The position numbers and the translations under genes are program-made. The notes beneath the pieces were generated by a model. It was not told the DNA's origin, did not search any database, and saw only the letters and a list, made by a program, of their open reading frames with translations. From positions 1 through 45,553 of the IMG/VR virus record IMGVR_UViG_3300024346_009801: a DNA stretch of 45,553 nt; one strand, written 5' to 3'. The stretch's first letter is position 1. Every line of letters starts with the position of its first letter. This document shows positions 32,616 through 40,981 of this stretch, piece by piece. Source of the stretch: a virus.

Positions 32616-33768
32616 TTGGCCTCTTATTAACGATAATATCACTCAAGGTGATAGAAAAATTTTAGCAGACTTTTGTTTAAATGGTGAACGTTTTACAAAT
32701 GGTCCTAAGGTAAAAGAATTTGAAAAAATTTGGTCTGAATGGTTAGGAGTTAAACACTCAGTAATGGTTAACTCAGGAGCATCAGCTAATTTTATTTCCA
32801 TAGCAATGGTTAAAGAATTAGTTGGTATTGGTGAAGTTATTGTTCCTCCAATTGGTTGGGTTTCTGATATATCTTCAGTTGTTCAATTAGGTATGACTCC
32901 TGTGTTTGTAGATATTTCAATGAATGATTTTAATATTACTTTTGAAAATATTAAAAATGCAGTTACACCAAATACAAAAGCTATTGTGTTAGTTCATACA
33001 TTAGGTTTTAATGGTATTAGTGATGAGCTTATTCAATTTGCTAAGGAACGTAATATAATTTTAATTGAAGATTGTTGTGAAGCTCATGGTGCTACTTATA
33101 AAGATAAAAAAGTAGGTTCATTTGGTGATATTTCATTATTTTCATTTTATTTTGGACACCATATTACTACTATTGAAGGTGGTACTGTTTGTGTAAATGA
33201 TGATAAATTATATGATTTGGCTAAGTTATTCCGTTCACATGGTATGACTAGAGAGGCATCACAAGAATTACAACGTGATTATCAATTAATGTGTCCTGAT
33301 TTAAATCCATTGTTTACATTCGCTGTAGCTGGGTTTAATATGCGAAGTAGCGAATTGAATGCAGTCCTCGGCATTGAACAAATGAAACGCATTAATAACA
33401 ATATAGAACGTAGAACTGAAAATTTACACATTTGGTTAAATAATCTTGATCCTAATAAATTTATTACAGGCTTTAAAACACAAGGAAGTAGTAATTTTGC
33501 TTTGCCTTTAGTAATGCAAGGTTTTAATCGTGATAAACTTAAAGATGTTTGTAATATTTTAGAAAATGAAGGTGTTGAGTATCGTTTAGGTACAGCAGGT
33601 GGAGGCAATCAAGCTCGTCAACCATATTTAAATAAATTTGACCACAGAATAAGTGGAGTATTAGCTCAAGCTAATTATATTCATGATAATGCTCTTTATA
33701 TTGGTAATCATACTGATTTAAATAAAGAACAAATTATTAATCTTTGTAAAAAATTAAATAATGTTTAA
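32605..33768 (+). CDS. ColD/RfbH-like sugar 3-dehydrase (DegT fold, His for Lys)
   Basis: The 387-residue protein has the DegT/DnrJ/EryC1 aminotransferase fold: NGPKVKEFEK, VNSGASAN (55-62), EVIVPPIGW, IEDCCEAHGA (154-163) and GSFGDISLFSF. At the PLP-lysine position, where family members read SF-x-x-x-K, this one reads SFYFGHHITTIEGG: His185 replaces Lys. That substitution marks the PMP-dependent 3-dehydrases ColD and RfbH (E1), which remove the C3 hydroxyl from 4-keto-6-deoxy sugars. With GMD at 37778, the natural substrate would be GDP-4-keto-6-deoxymannose, as for ColD. The product is a 4-keto-3,6-dideoxy sugar. Confidence 0.85.
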   Translation: MGYSWPLINDNITQGDRKILADFCLNGERFTNGPKVKEFEKIWSEWLGVKHSVMVNSGASANFISIAMVKELVGIGEVIVPPIGWVSDISSVVQLGMTPVFVDISMNDFNITFENIKNAVTPNTKAIVLVHTLGFNGISDELIQFAKERNIILIEDCCEAHGATYKDKKVGSFGDISLFSFYFGHHITTIEGGTVCVNDDKLYDLAKLFRSHGMTREASQELQRDYQLMCPDLNPLFTFAVAGFNMRSSELNAVLGIEQMKRINNNIERRTENLHIWLNNLDPNKFITGFKTQGSSNFALPLVMQGFNRDKLKDVCNILENEGVEYRLGTAGGGNQARQPYLNKFDHRISGVLAQANYIHDNALYIGNHTDLNKEQIINLCKKLNNV

Positions 33769-34723
33769 TAATCAAAAAGTTTTAGTAACAGGCGGAGCAG
33801 GAATGATTGGCCGTCAATTAGTAGATTTACTTCTAGAAAAAGGAGCCAAAGTAACAATAGCTGATCTAAATGAACCTACTGATCTACCTCAGGGAGTGGA
33901 TTTTATTAAAACAAATCTATTATATTTTGACCAATGTCAAAACATCTGTCAAGGTCAAGATTATGTTTTTAATTTAGTAGGTATTAAATGCTCACCCAAA
34001 GTAACAATGGAACAACCAGCTGATATTATGGGACCAATGATGCAATTTAATACTAATATGTTAGAGGCAGCTATGAAAGCTAATGTTAAATGGTATTTGT
34101 ATACAAGCACTGTTGGTGTTTATACTCCTGCTGAAGTATTTTATGAGGATGATGTTTGGAAAGGTTCTCCATCACCAAATGATTGGTATGGTGGTTGGGC
34201 TAAGCGAATGGGGGAATTACAATGTGAAGCTTATGAAAAACAAAATGGTGAAGGTAGATGTTCAATTGTAAGACCAGCTAATGTTTATGGTCCTTATGAT
34301 AATTTTGATTTAAAAAATGCTATGGTTGTTCCTTCGCTCATCAGAAAAGCAAACGAAAATGATATAATTGATGTTTGGGGTGACGGTTCACCGATTAGAG
34401 ATTTCATTCATGCTAAAGATGTGGCTCGTGGGATGATGTTTGTAGTTGAAAACAAAATTACTAAACCTGTTAATTTAGGTTCAGGTACAGGAGTAACAAT
34501 TAAAGAATTATCTGAAATTGTTGCTAATTATTTTAATAAATCTATTCAATACTCCCCAGAAAAACCATCTGGAGATGCTAAACGTATTTTTAGTATGGAA
34601 AGAGCTAATTCGTATGGTTTTTATCCTGAAGTTTCTATTAAAGAAGGTATAGAAAGTACAATTGAGTGGTTTTTAAATAATCCTGATAAAATAGATAAAA
34701 AATTTAACGCATTAAATAAATAA
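33761..34723 (+). CDS. NAD-dependent sugar epimerase/reductase (extended SDR)
   Basis: The 320-residue protein has the dinucleotide loop TGGAGMIG (10-17), TSTVGVY, VRPANVYGPYDNFD and IRDFIHAKDVARG, typical of nucleotide-sugar epimerases and of GDP-fucose synthase-like reductases. The active-site Lys148 is in WYGGWAKRMGE; the Tyr (143) lies five residues before the Lys instead of four, so the strict YxxxK is not met. It could be the ColC-like epimerase/reductase step after the 3-dehydrase, or another 4-keto reductase. It overlaps the 3-dehydrase gene by 8 nt. Confidence 0.82.
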   Translation: MFNNQKVLVTGGAGMIGRQLVDLLLEKGAKVTIADLNEPTDLPQGVDFIKTNLLYFDQCQNICQGQDYVFNLVGIKCSPKVTMEQPADIMGPMMQFNTNMLEAAMKANVKWYLYTSTVGVYTPAEVFYEDDVWKGSPSPNDWYGGWAKRMGELQCEAYEKQNGEGRCSIVRPANVYGPYDNFDLKNAMVVPSLIRKANENDIIDVWGDGSPIRDFIHAKDVARGMMFVVENKITKPVNLGSGTGVTIKELSEIVANYFNKSIQYSPEKPSGDAKRIFSMERANSYGFYPEVSIKEGIESTIEWFLNNPDKIDKKFNALNK

Positions 34724-35298
34724 TGAATAAAGTTCTTATTACTGGAGCAAACTCAGGCTTAGGGAGACATTTAGTATCTAAATTCAAAAATAATGGATAC
34801 GAAGTGTTTGAACATAATGGTAGTAAACATTATAATTTAACAAACCAGGATGAAGTAAAAAGATTAGCGGATGCTGCTAAAGATTTTGGTGTAAATATTT
34901 TAATAAATAATGCCGCTATAATTTGTCCTGGTAAGGAATTGTTATTATATTCACATGATGAAATTTCGAATATGGTAGAGGTAAATTTAACAGCTCCTAT
35001 ATTATTAACTTTTTACTTACTAAATCAATTAACAGATATTATTAATATTAACTCAATGGTTGGACTTGAAATTAAATCACCTCGAACACTATATTCAGCT
35101 ACAAAATGGGGGTTAAGAGGTTTTGCTCAAAGTTTAAAAGAAGAAAATAAAAATATAAATATTTTAGATGTTTATCCTACAAATATTCAAACAACCCCAG
35201 ATAAACAAAATGCTATGAATATTAATTTTGTAATAGATAGTATTTATGAGTCATTTACAAACAAAGAACAAACACTTATATTAGATGGAAGAAAATAA
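34723..35298 (+). CDS. Short-chain dehydrogenase (classical SDR)
   Basis: The 191-residue protein has the classical SDR motifs: TGANSGLG (7-14), NNAA (62-65), catalytic Ser111, and YSATK with Tyr124 and Lys128, plus a short C-terminus (IQTTPDK). It is smaller than most SDRs (about 250), lacking part of the substrate loop. A 4-keto-sugar reductase role is plausible by context. It overlaps the epimerase stop by one nt and the next gene by 14 nt. Confidence 0.88.
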   Translation: MNKVLITGANSGLGRHLVSKFKNNGYEVFEHNGSKHYNLTNQDEVKRLADAAKDFGVNILINNAAIICPGKELLLYSHDEISNMVEVNLTAPILLTFYLLNQLTDIININSMVGLEIKSPRTLYSATKWGLRGFAQSLKEENKNINILDVYPTNIQTTPDKQNAMNINFVIDSIYESFTNKEQTLILDGRK

Positions 35299-37033
35299 AA
35301 CAATATTAATTTGTGGAGCTACAGGGTTTATTGGTAGAAACTTATTAGATTATTACTACAAACAAAATAAATATAAAATCAAAGCAACTCATTTTAAACG
35401 TCCCGCTGTTAAAGGTTATGATGGTGTAGAATGGATAAATTGTGACTTACGTGATTCTAAACAAGTTCAAGAAGCCGTAAATGGGGTAGATATAATTTTA
35501 CAATTTGCTGCTACAACAACCGGAGCTAAAGATATAGTTTCTAAACCATATATTCATGTTACTGATAATGCTGTAATTAATTCTTTATTGTTACGAGAAG
35601 CTTTTGAACAGGGTACAGAACATTTTATATTCCCAAGCTGTACAATTATGTACCAAAAATCCGAAACAGCAATCAAAGAATCTGATTTTAATCCATCAGA
35701 AGAAATTCAATCATTCTATTATGGGGCAGGATATACTAAAATTTATTTAGAAAAAATGTGTGAATTTTATTCTCGATTGGGTAAAACAAAACATACCGTT
35801 GTTCGTCATTCAAATATGTATGGTCCTTATGATAAGTATGATTTAGAAAAATCTCACGTATTTGGAGCTACTATTACTAAAGTAATGACTTCTGAAGATG
35901 GAAAAGTAAATGTTTGGGGAACCGGAGAAGAAAAACGTGATTTGTTATACGTAGAAGATTTAGTTGACTTTATTGATGTGGCTATTAATAAACAAACTAC
36001 ACCTTATGAATTAGTTAATGTTGGTTTAGGTGAAGGAATTAAAATCAAAGATCTTGTATATAAAATAGTTAAACATTCTGAACGTGATTTAGAAATCATT
36101 CATGATTTAACAAAACCCACAGTACCTACTTCTTTATATTTAGATTGTTCATATGCTAAAAAATTATTTGGTTGGGAACCAAAATACACTTTAGATGAAG
36201 GTATTAAAAAAACTATAAAATGGTATAAAGAAAATAAAATACCAACAACAGCTGTTATTATTCAATCTAGAAATAGAGTTGATATGTTAAATACAACAAT
36301 CCAAATGTTATATGATACTTGTGATGATGAAAATGATTTTGATATTATAGTAGTAGTTGATGATGATCAAAAAGAATTATATGCCCATCTTAAAGACATT
36401 TTTCCCAAAACTATTTGGTTATACCCCGAACATACTCCAAATAACTGGGGAAATTTAAGAAAAATTCAAAATGATTTTATAAAAAATACCAATTACTATT
36501 TCAATTGGTGTATTAGTGATGATATTTTAGGTGTTTATAAAGGATGGGATAGTGCTATAAAAGAAAAAAAACATTATTTTAAAGATGATTTATTTACTAT
36601 GTATCAATCAAATGATTATAGAGGTGGTTTTGGAATATATAACAATATGTTTTGTAATGAAGATTATAAAAATACTTCTAATGAGGATATATCAAACAAT
36701 GTTTATCATTATTGTGAATGTTTACCTATTAGTACTAAAAAATGGGTTGAATTTATGGCTCCTATTTATGAAAATGAAGAATATTCTACTCAACACGAAT
36801 TATTAACAGGACTTATAGTTGGAATTTTAAAGAAAAAATATAATATTGAAAGGTTAATAAAATGTGGTTTAGGTTTTAATACGGTAATTAATGAGGGTGC
36901 AAGTAATGATATTGTTGATACTAATGATGGATTAACAAGAAACGCAGCATATTTTAAATTAGCCGAAGATAACTTTAGTAAACTTTTACCAATTGCAGAA
37001 AAAATTTATAATGAAATTAAAAAAATAAAATAA
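35285..37033 (+). CDS. Fusion: NAD-dependent epimerase plus GT-A glycosyltransferase
   Basis: Residues 1 to about 310 form an extended SDR: CGATGFIG (10-17), FIFPSCTIMY, RHSNMYGPYDKYD, GTGEEKRDLLYVEDL and FGWEPKYTLDEGI. At the active-site Lys the sequence is YYGAGYTK, so the residue four before Lys is Ala, not Tyr. From about 315 a second domain begins with TTAVIIQSRNRVDML, then FDIIVVVDDDQ and FNWCISDDILG, which resembles a GT-A glycosyltransferase. Both domains look complete. A fused enzyme could make a sugar donor and transfer it. Other genes here encode these functions separately. Confidence 0.8.
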   Translation: MEENKTILICGATGFIGRNLLDYYYKQNKYKIKATHFKRPAVKGYDGVEWINCDLRDSKQVQEAVNGVDIILQFAATTTGAKDIVSKPYIHVTDNAVINSLLLREAFEQGTEHFIFPSCTIMYQKSETAIKESDFNPSEEIQSFYYGAGYTKIYLEKMCEFYSRLGKTKHTVVRHSNMYGPYDKYDLEKSHVFGATITKVMTSEDGKVNVWGTGEEKRDLLYVEDLVDFIDVAINKQTTPYELVNVGLGEGIKIKDLVYKIVKHSERDLEIIHDLTKPTVPTSLYLDCSYAKKLFGWEPKYTLDEGIKKTIKWYKENKIPTTAVIIQSRNRVDMLNTTIQMLYDTCDDENDFDIIVVVDDDQKELYAHLKDIFPKTIWLYPEHTPNNWGNLRKIQNDFIKNTNYYFNWCISDDILGVYKGWDSAIKEKKHYFKDDLFTMYQSNDYRGGFGIYNNMFCNEDYKNTSNEDISNNVYHYCECLPISTKKWVEFMAPIYENEEYSTQHELLTGLIVGILKKKYNIERLIKCGLGFNTVINEGASNDIVDTNDGLTRNAAYFKLAEDNFSKLLPIAEKIYNEIKKIK

Positions 37034-37034
37034 T

Positions 37035-37778
37035 ATGGAACAACAAGGTTATCAATTAACACAAGAACAAATTGATTTTTTCCATGAAAATGGATACTTA
37101 CACTTAAAAAAAGTATTTTCAGAAGATCAATGTCAACTGCTTATAGAAGAAGCAGACCAACATGCTGACAATCATTATACTAATTATTTAGATCTTCATC
37201 ACAAACCAGAATTTAAAGAAGTACATACAGGTAAAACTATGTGTGATATTGGAGATGCTTTACTTCCTAATAGAGTTGTTCCTATTGGTAGTATTTTTTT
37301 CTTTTGTAAACCAAACAATCCATTAGAATTAGGTTCTACTTGGCATCAAGATAATTATGCTGGTAAAGCAATAGATGGCGGACATTATTTAAATTTAGCC
37401 TTAGCATTAGATAATGCTGAACCTGAAAATGGTTCTTTAATGATTATACCTAAAAGTCATAAATATGGTACTTTACCTTGTAACCCAAAACCAAATTTTT
37501 CATATGATGAAAATGGTAAAATGTATCAATCATCCCCTATAGGAAATGATTGTGATATTCCTGAGGGGTTAGAAATCGTTCATTTAACATATGAACGTGG
37601 AGATGTTTTAGCAGTTCATGGAGATTTAGCACATAAAGCAGATAAAAATAATCATCCAACAAGATGGAGAAAAACAATGTATTTTGTTTATATAAATGAT
37701 GGTTCAGCGTTTTGGCCTGGTTGGACAGCTCGCAGAGAACTTTTAGAAAGATATGATTCACCTAAACTTATTAAATAA
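37035..37778 (+). CDS. Phytanoyl-CoA dioxygenase (PhyH)-family oxygenase
   Basis: Fe(II)/2-oxoglutarate-dependent oxygenase of 247 residues. FFHENGYLHLKKVFSEDQ is the typical PhyH opening, TWHQDN supplies the iron ligands His104 and Asp106, and VHGDLAHKADKN (194-205) with His200 the third ligand; Arg210 would bind 2-oxoglutarate. PhyH members hydroxylate small molecules, including antibiotic and sugar intermediates. In this island it may hydroxylate a sugar or its branch; that is inference from position. It sits 1 nt after the fusion gene and overlaps gmd by one nt. Confidence 0.87.
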   Translation: MEQQGYQLTQEQIDFFHENGYLHLKKVFSEDQCQLLIEEADQHADNHYTNYLDLHHKPEFKEVHTGKTMCDIGDALLPNRVVPIGSIFFFCKPNNPLELGSTWHQDNYAGKAIDGGHYLNLALALDNAEPENGSLMIIPKSHKYGTLPCNPKPNFSYDENGKMYQSSPIGNDCDIPEGLEIVHLTYERGDVLAVHGDLAHKADKNNHPTRWRKTMYFVYINDGSAFWPGWTARRELLERYDSPKLIK

Positions 37779-38830
37779 TGGGACTTTCAGATTGCGTACC
37801 AGATTACGATTATAAAACACCAAAAAGAGTATTAATTACAGGCATAACTGGAATGGTTGGTTCACATTTAGCTGATTTCCTATTAGAAAACACAGATTGG
37901 AAAATTTATGGTTTTGCTAGATGGAATGATTCATTAGAAAATATTGAACATCTTTCAGAACAAATTAATACTAAAGAACGTATTGAATTAGTTTATGGTG
38001 ATTTAAATGATTTGGTTTCATTGATTACAGCAGTAGATAAATCAAAACCTAATTATGTATTTCATTTAGCAGCCCAATCTTATCCACAAACTAGTTTTGA
38101 TGCGCCTATAGAAACGCTCCAAACAAATATATTGGGGACGGCTAATCTATTAGAGGCATTGCGTAAATCACCATATAAACACGCTATAACGCATGTATGT
38201 GCATCGAGTGAGGTATTTGGTCGAGTACCTAAAGAAAAATTACCAATTGATGAGGAATGTAATTTCCATCCTGCTTCTCCTTATGCCATTTCAAAAGTAG
38301 GTACTGATTTAGTAGGTAGATACTATGCTGAGGCCTATGGGATGAATATTATGACTACTCGTATGTTTACTCATACAGGACCAAGACGTGGAGATGTATT
38401 TTCAGAATCAACATTTGCTAAACAAATAGCAATGATTGAATCTGGTTTACAGGAACCTAAAATTTATGTTGGTAATTTAAATTCATTAAGAACATATGCT
38501 GATGTAAGAGATGCTGTTAAAGCCTATTATATGTTAGTAACAATTAATCCACAAGGTGGAGAATATTATAATATAGGAGGTACATTTACTTGTAAAATTG
38601 GAGACATGTTAAATTATTTAATTGAACGTTCAACTGTACCAAATATTGAAATTATAACTGACCCTGATCGTTTAAGGCCAATTGATGCTGATTTACAAGT
38701 ACCTAATTGTGACAAATTTAAACAACATACAGGATGGCAACCCGAAATCCCATTTGGTAAAACAATGGATGATTTATTAGAATATTGGAGAAATAAAGTA
38801 AAATCAGGACGTAAATTTTTAAGACGATGA
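37778..38830 (+). CDS. gmd: GDP-mannose 4,6-dehydratase
   Basis: The enzyme converts GDP-mannose to GDP-4-keto-6-deoxymannose. The 350-residue protein has TGITGMVG (21-28), HLAAQSYPQTSFD (96-108), the active-site CASSEVFG (141-148) and YAISK with Tyr169 and Lys173, then TRMFTHTGPRRGDVFSES, which is typical of GMD. RLRPIDADLQVPN near the end matches RPAEV(D)-type GMD endings. It would feed the ColD-like 3-dehydrase at 32605. It is longer than some bacterial GMDs only by its N-terminal extension. Confidence 0.9.
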   Translation: MGLSDCVPDYDYKTPKRVLITGITGMVGSHLADFLLENTDWKIYGFARWNDSLENIEHLSEQINTKERIELVYGDLNDLVSLITAVDKSKPNYVFHLAAQSYPQTSFDAPIETLQTNILGTANLLEALRKSPYKHAITHVCASSEVFGRVPKEKLPIDEECNFHPASPYAISKVGTDLVGRYYAEAYGMNIMTTRMFTHTGPRRGDVFSESTFAKQIAMIESGLQEPKIYVGNLNSLRTYADVRDAVKAYYMLVTINPQGGEYYNIGGTFTCKIGDMLNYLIERSTVPNIEIITDPDRLRPIDADLQVPNCDKFKQHTGWQPEIPFGKTMDDLLEYWRNKVKSGRKFLRR

Positions 38831-39564
38831 AATTTTTAGTTATAGGAGATAGTTGTATTGATGTTTTCCGTTATGGAAAAGTAAACAGGTTAGCCCCCGA
38901 AGCACCAGTCCCAATCATTATCCCTGAAAAAGAAACAACCAACCCAGGTATGGCGGGTAATGTTGTAAAGAACATTGAAGCATTAGGACACCAAGTAGAT
39001 TTTATTACAAATACTACAGATATTAAAAAAATTAGATATATTTGTTCTAAATACAATCATTTACTTTTACGAGTAGATGAAAATGACTATTGTCAACCAA
39101 TAACACAAAAAGTATTAGATAAAATTAAATGGGAAAAATATGATGCTGTTATTATAAGTGATTATTGTAAAGGTTTTTTAGATGAAAATGATATTAAATT
39201 TATTATAGCAAAACACTCATTAACATTTTTAGATAGTAAAAAACTATTAGGTGAATGGGCTCATAATATTAGTTATATTAAGATTAATTACCATGAATAT
39301 GAAAAAAATATGGATATTTTATCTAAAGATAATGTATTAATGAATAAAACTATTATAACTAAAGGTCATTTAGGTTGCCAATTCCATAATAAAATATACC
39401 CAACCCAAGAAGTACCAGTAAAAGATATTTCAGGTGCTGGAGATACATTTTTATCAGGATTAGTAGTAGAATATACTAGATCTAAAAACATGGAATTAGC
39501 AATTAATTTTGCCCAAGAATGTACAACAATAGTAGTTCAAAAAACAGGAGTATCAACAATATGA
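38827..39564 (+). CDS. PfkB-family sugar kinase, HldE/RfaE kinase-domain-like
   Basis: The 245-residue protein has the HldE-type opening GDSCIDVFRYGKVNRLAPEAPVP, MAGNVVKNIEALG, and the PfkB catalytic motif ISGAGDTFLSG near the C-terminus, with the Asp base. It corresponds to the kinase half of HldE (heptose 7-phosphate 1-kinase) but is shorter than that domain (about 310 residues), with a reduced middle region. No adenylyltransferase domain follows. A heptose or other sugar phosphate is the probable substrate. The stop overlaps the next gene as ATGA. Confidence 0.83.
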   Translation: MKFLVIGDSCIDVFRYGKVNRLAPEAPVPIIIPEKETTNPGMAGNVVKNIEALGHQVDFITNTTDIKKIRYICSKYNHLLLRVDENDYCQPITQKVLDKIKWEKYDAVIISDYCKGFLDENDIKFIIAKHSLTFLDSKKLLGEWAHNISYIKINYHEYEKNMDILSKDNVLMNKTIITKGHLGCQFHNKIYPTQEVPVKDISGAGDTFLSGLVVEYTRSKNMELAINFAQECTTIVVQKTGVSTI

Positions 39565-40406
39565 AAACAGCAGTTGTATTATTTTGTAGAAATGATGAAT
39601 ATAAAGAAGATGAACGTGTAATTGTTTGTCTTAATTCAATGGTAGAAACATTCGATGAAGTTTGGTATATTGATTGGAATTCTCCTGAAGATAAAGGTTC
39701 ATTACTTTGGAAAATTGAAGATAAACTTATTAAAAAAGGTAAAATTAAACATATAATAATACCTCCATCAGTAGCTAAACAAATTAACCCCAACGGAAGT
39801 GTAGTTAATGGGTTAATCCCACCTAATCTAGTATTTAAAAGAACAGATGCTGATTGGATTGTAGCTACAACTATGGATATTATTGCTCCTAATAAAAAAA
39901 CATTTGATAAATTTTTAAAAACAGCAGATCCTAATACTTTTTATACTGTAGAACGAAGAGATATTGAATATAAAGATGTAGAAGAATTTGGTTTTGATAA
40001 TTGGAGAGAATATAGAGACCATTTAGATGCTACTACAGAACCAAGAAGATGGGGAACTAAAGTAACACCTAATGATAAATATAGTTTAATAAATTGTTGT
40101 GGTGATTTTCAATTAGCATCAAAACATGTTTGGAACACAGTTAAGGGTTTTGAAGAAAAAATGATCTATGCTTGCTACCCAGATACCAATGTTCAGAAAA
40201 AAGCTGTATTAAATGGGTTTGGACTTGAAGCTGTATTTACTATTCCTTTATATCACATGTCTCATGCTGGTATGGAAAATGATGGAAGTTCTCCATCAAA
40301 GCAAAAATATAATGATCCTTGGGAATGGGTTGAATTTTTTGAAGAATCTCAAAATACCGACGATTGGGGGTTAAATGGAGTTGAAATTGAATATGAAATT
40401 ATTTGA
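39561..40406 (+). CDS. Glycosyltransferase-like protein (GT-A fold)
   Basis: ATG 39561 overlaps the kinase stop and is preferred over 39519. The 281-residue protein begins MKTAVVLFCRNDEYKEDERV and has DEVWYIDWNSPED and RTDADWIVATTMDIIAPNK, fitting a GT-A domain with a degenerate DxD. FQLASKHVWNTVKGFEEKM and YPDTNVQKKAVLNGFGLEAV resemble the galactosyltransferase-like C-terminal region that checks the acceptor. Donor unknown. It is the last gene of the glycan run; the next gene has its own promoter. Confidence 0.78.
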   Translation: MKTAVVLFCRNDEYKEDERVIVCLNSMVETFDEVWYIDWNSPEDKGSLLWKIEDKLIKKGKIKHIIIPPSVAKQINPNGSVVNGLIPPNLVFKRTDADWIVATTMDIIAPNKKTFDKFLKTADPNTFYTVERRDIEYKDVEEFGFDNWREYRDHLDATTEPRRWGTKVTPNDKYSLINCCGDFQLASKHVWNTVKGFEEKMIYACYPDTNVQKKAVLNGFGLEAVFTIPLYHMSHAGMENDGSSPSKQKYNDPWEWVEFFEESQNTDDWGLNGVEIEYEII

Positions 40407-40411
40407 TTTAA

Positions 40412-40444
40412 TTTGGATTTTTAAATAATTATAATTAAATTTAC
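40412..40444 (+). promoter_or_regulatory. Bacteroidota-type phage promoter after the glycan island
   Basis: TTTGG at 40412-40416 and TAAATTTAC at 40436-40444 are 19 nt apart. It fills the gap after the last glycosyltransferase and precedes the small gene at 40450 by 5 nt, so the transcript leader is very short. Confidence 0.72.
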
Positions 40445-40449
40445 ATAAA

Positions 40450-40608
40450 ATGGTGTTTGGATATTATTCTAGAAACGATAAAGATCAAGAAATTATTAGT
40501 CGTTTAATTTCAATGTCACGTTTACAAGCAGCAAATTCATTTGCTGAGCGTAAACAATTAGACTTAAAAACATTTTTAAAACTATATGAAGTAGTAACGA
40601 TTATATGA
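40450..40608 (+). CDS. Hypothetical protein, 52 aa
   Basis: Begins MVFGYYSRNDKDQEIISRLI and continues with a helical segment (SRLQAANSFAERKQLDLKTF). It directly follows a promoter and ends in an ATGA overlap with the next gene, both supporting translation. No family is recognised. Confidence 0.62.
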   Translation: MVFGYYSRNDKDQEIISRLISMSRLQAANSFAERKQLDLKTFLKLYEVVTII

Positions 40609-40976
40609 ATCCATTTGGTAAAAATCTTAACATTAAACGTCGTAATGACGAACCCACAGAAAAGGAAATATTCTTAGATATTGTCTTAATTATGGATGAA
40701 TGTTGGGCTAGAACCAACCATATGGAAGAAGTAATGAAATTGGGGACAGCAGATTATGAGGAACCTTTTTATATTGTAATTGAAAACTTAATATTTTTAC
40801 ATTACGGTGAATGGAAAGGTAACATAATACTTTGGTGGTTATTTGAGCGCTTTACAGAAGAAGGTGATTTACTCCCAGTTGAATTAAATGACCAAGATAA
40901 AAATACAACCGAAGAGGTTTTTGTTGAAACACCGGAACAACTTTGGGAATTAATAAAAAAAATAGAATTAAAATAA
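40605..40976 (+). CDS. Hypothetical protein, 123 aa
   Basis: Begins MNPFGKNLNIKRRNDEPTEK. Helical and acidic, with DIVLIMDECWARTNHMEEV and YIVIENLIFLHYGEWKGNII in the middle and an acidic end. No family is recognised. It is coupled to the 52-residue gene by overlap; the next gene starts 5 nt after its stop with the leader AAATAAAAGTTATG. Confidence 0.7.
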   Translation: MNPFGKNLNIKRRNDEPTEKEIFLDIVLIMDECWARTNHMEEVMKLGTADYEEPFYIVIENLIFLHYGEWKGNIILWWLFERFTEEGDLLPVELNDQDKNTTEEVFVETPEQLWELIKKIELK

Positions 40977-40981
40977 AAGTT

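Noticed and set aside
32605-33768. Call as an ordinary sugar aminotransferase
   Set aside because: The PLP-binding lysine is replaced by His185, which fits 3-dehydrases instead.
39503-39793. Minus-strand frame of 96 codons with many hydrophobic residues
   Set aside because: Antisense to the kinase end and the glycosyltransferase start; the serine/leucine-rich product is typical of a shadow frame.
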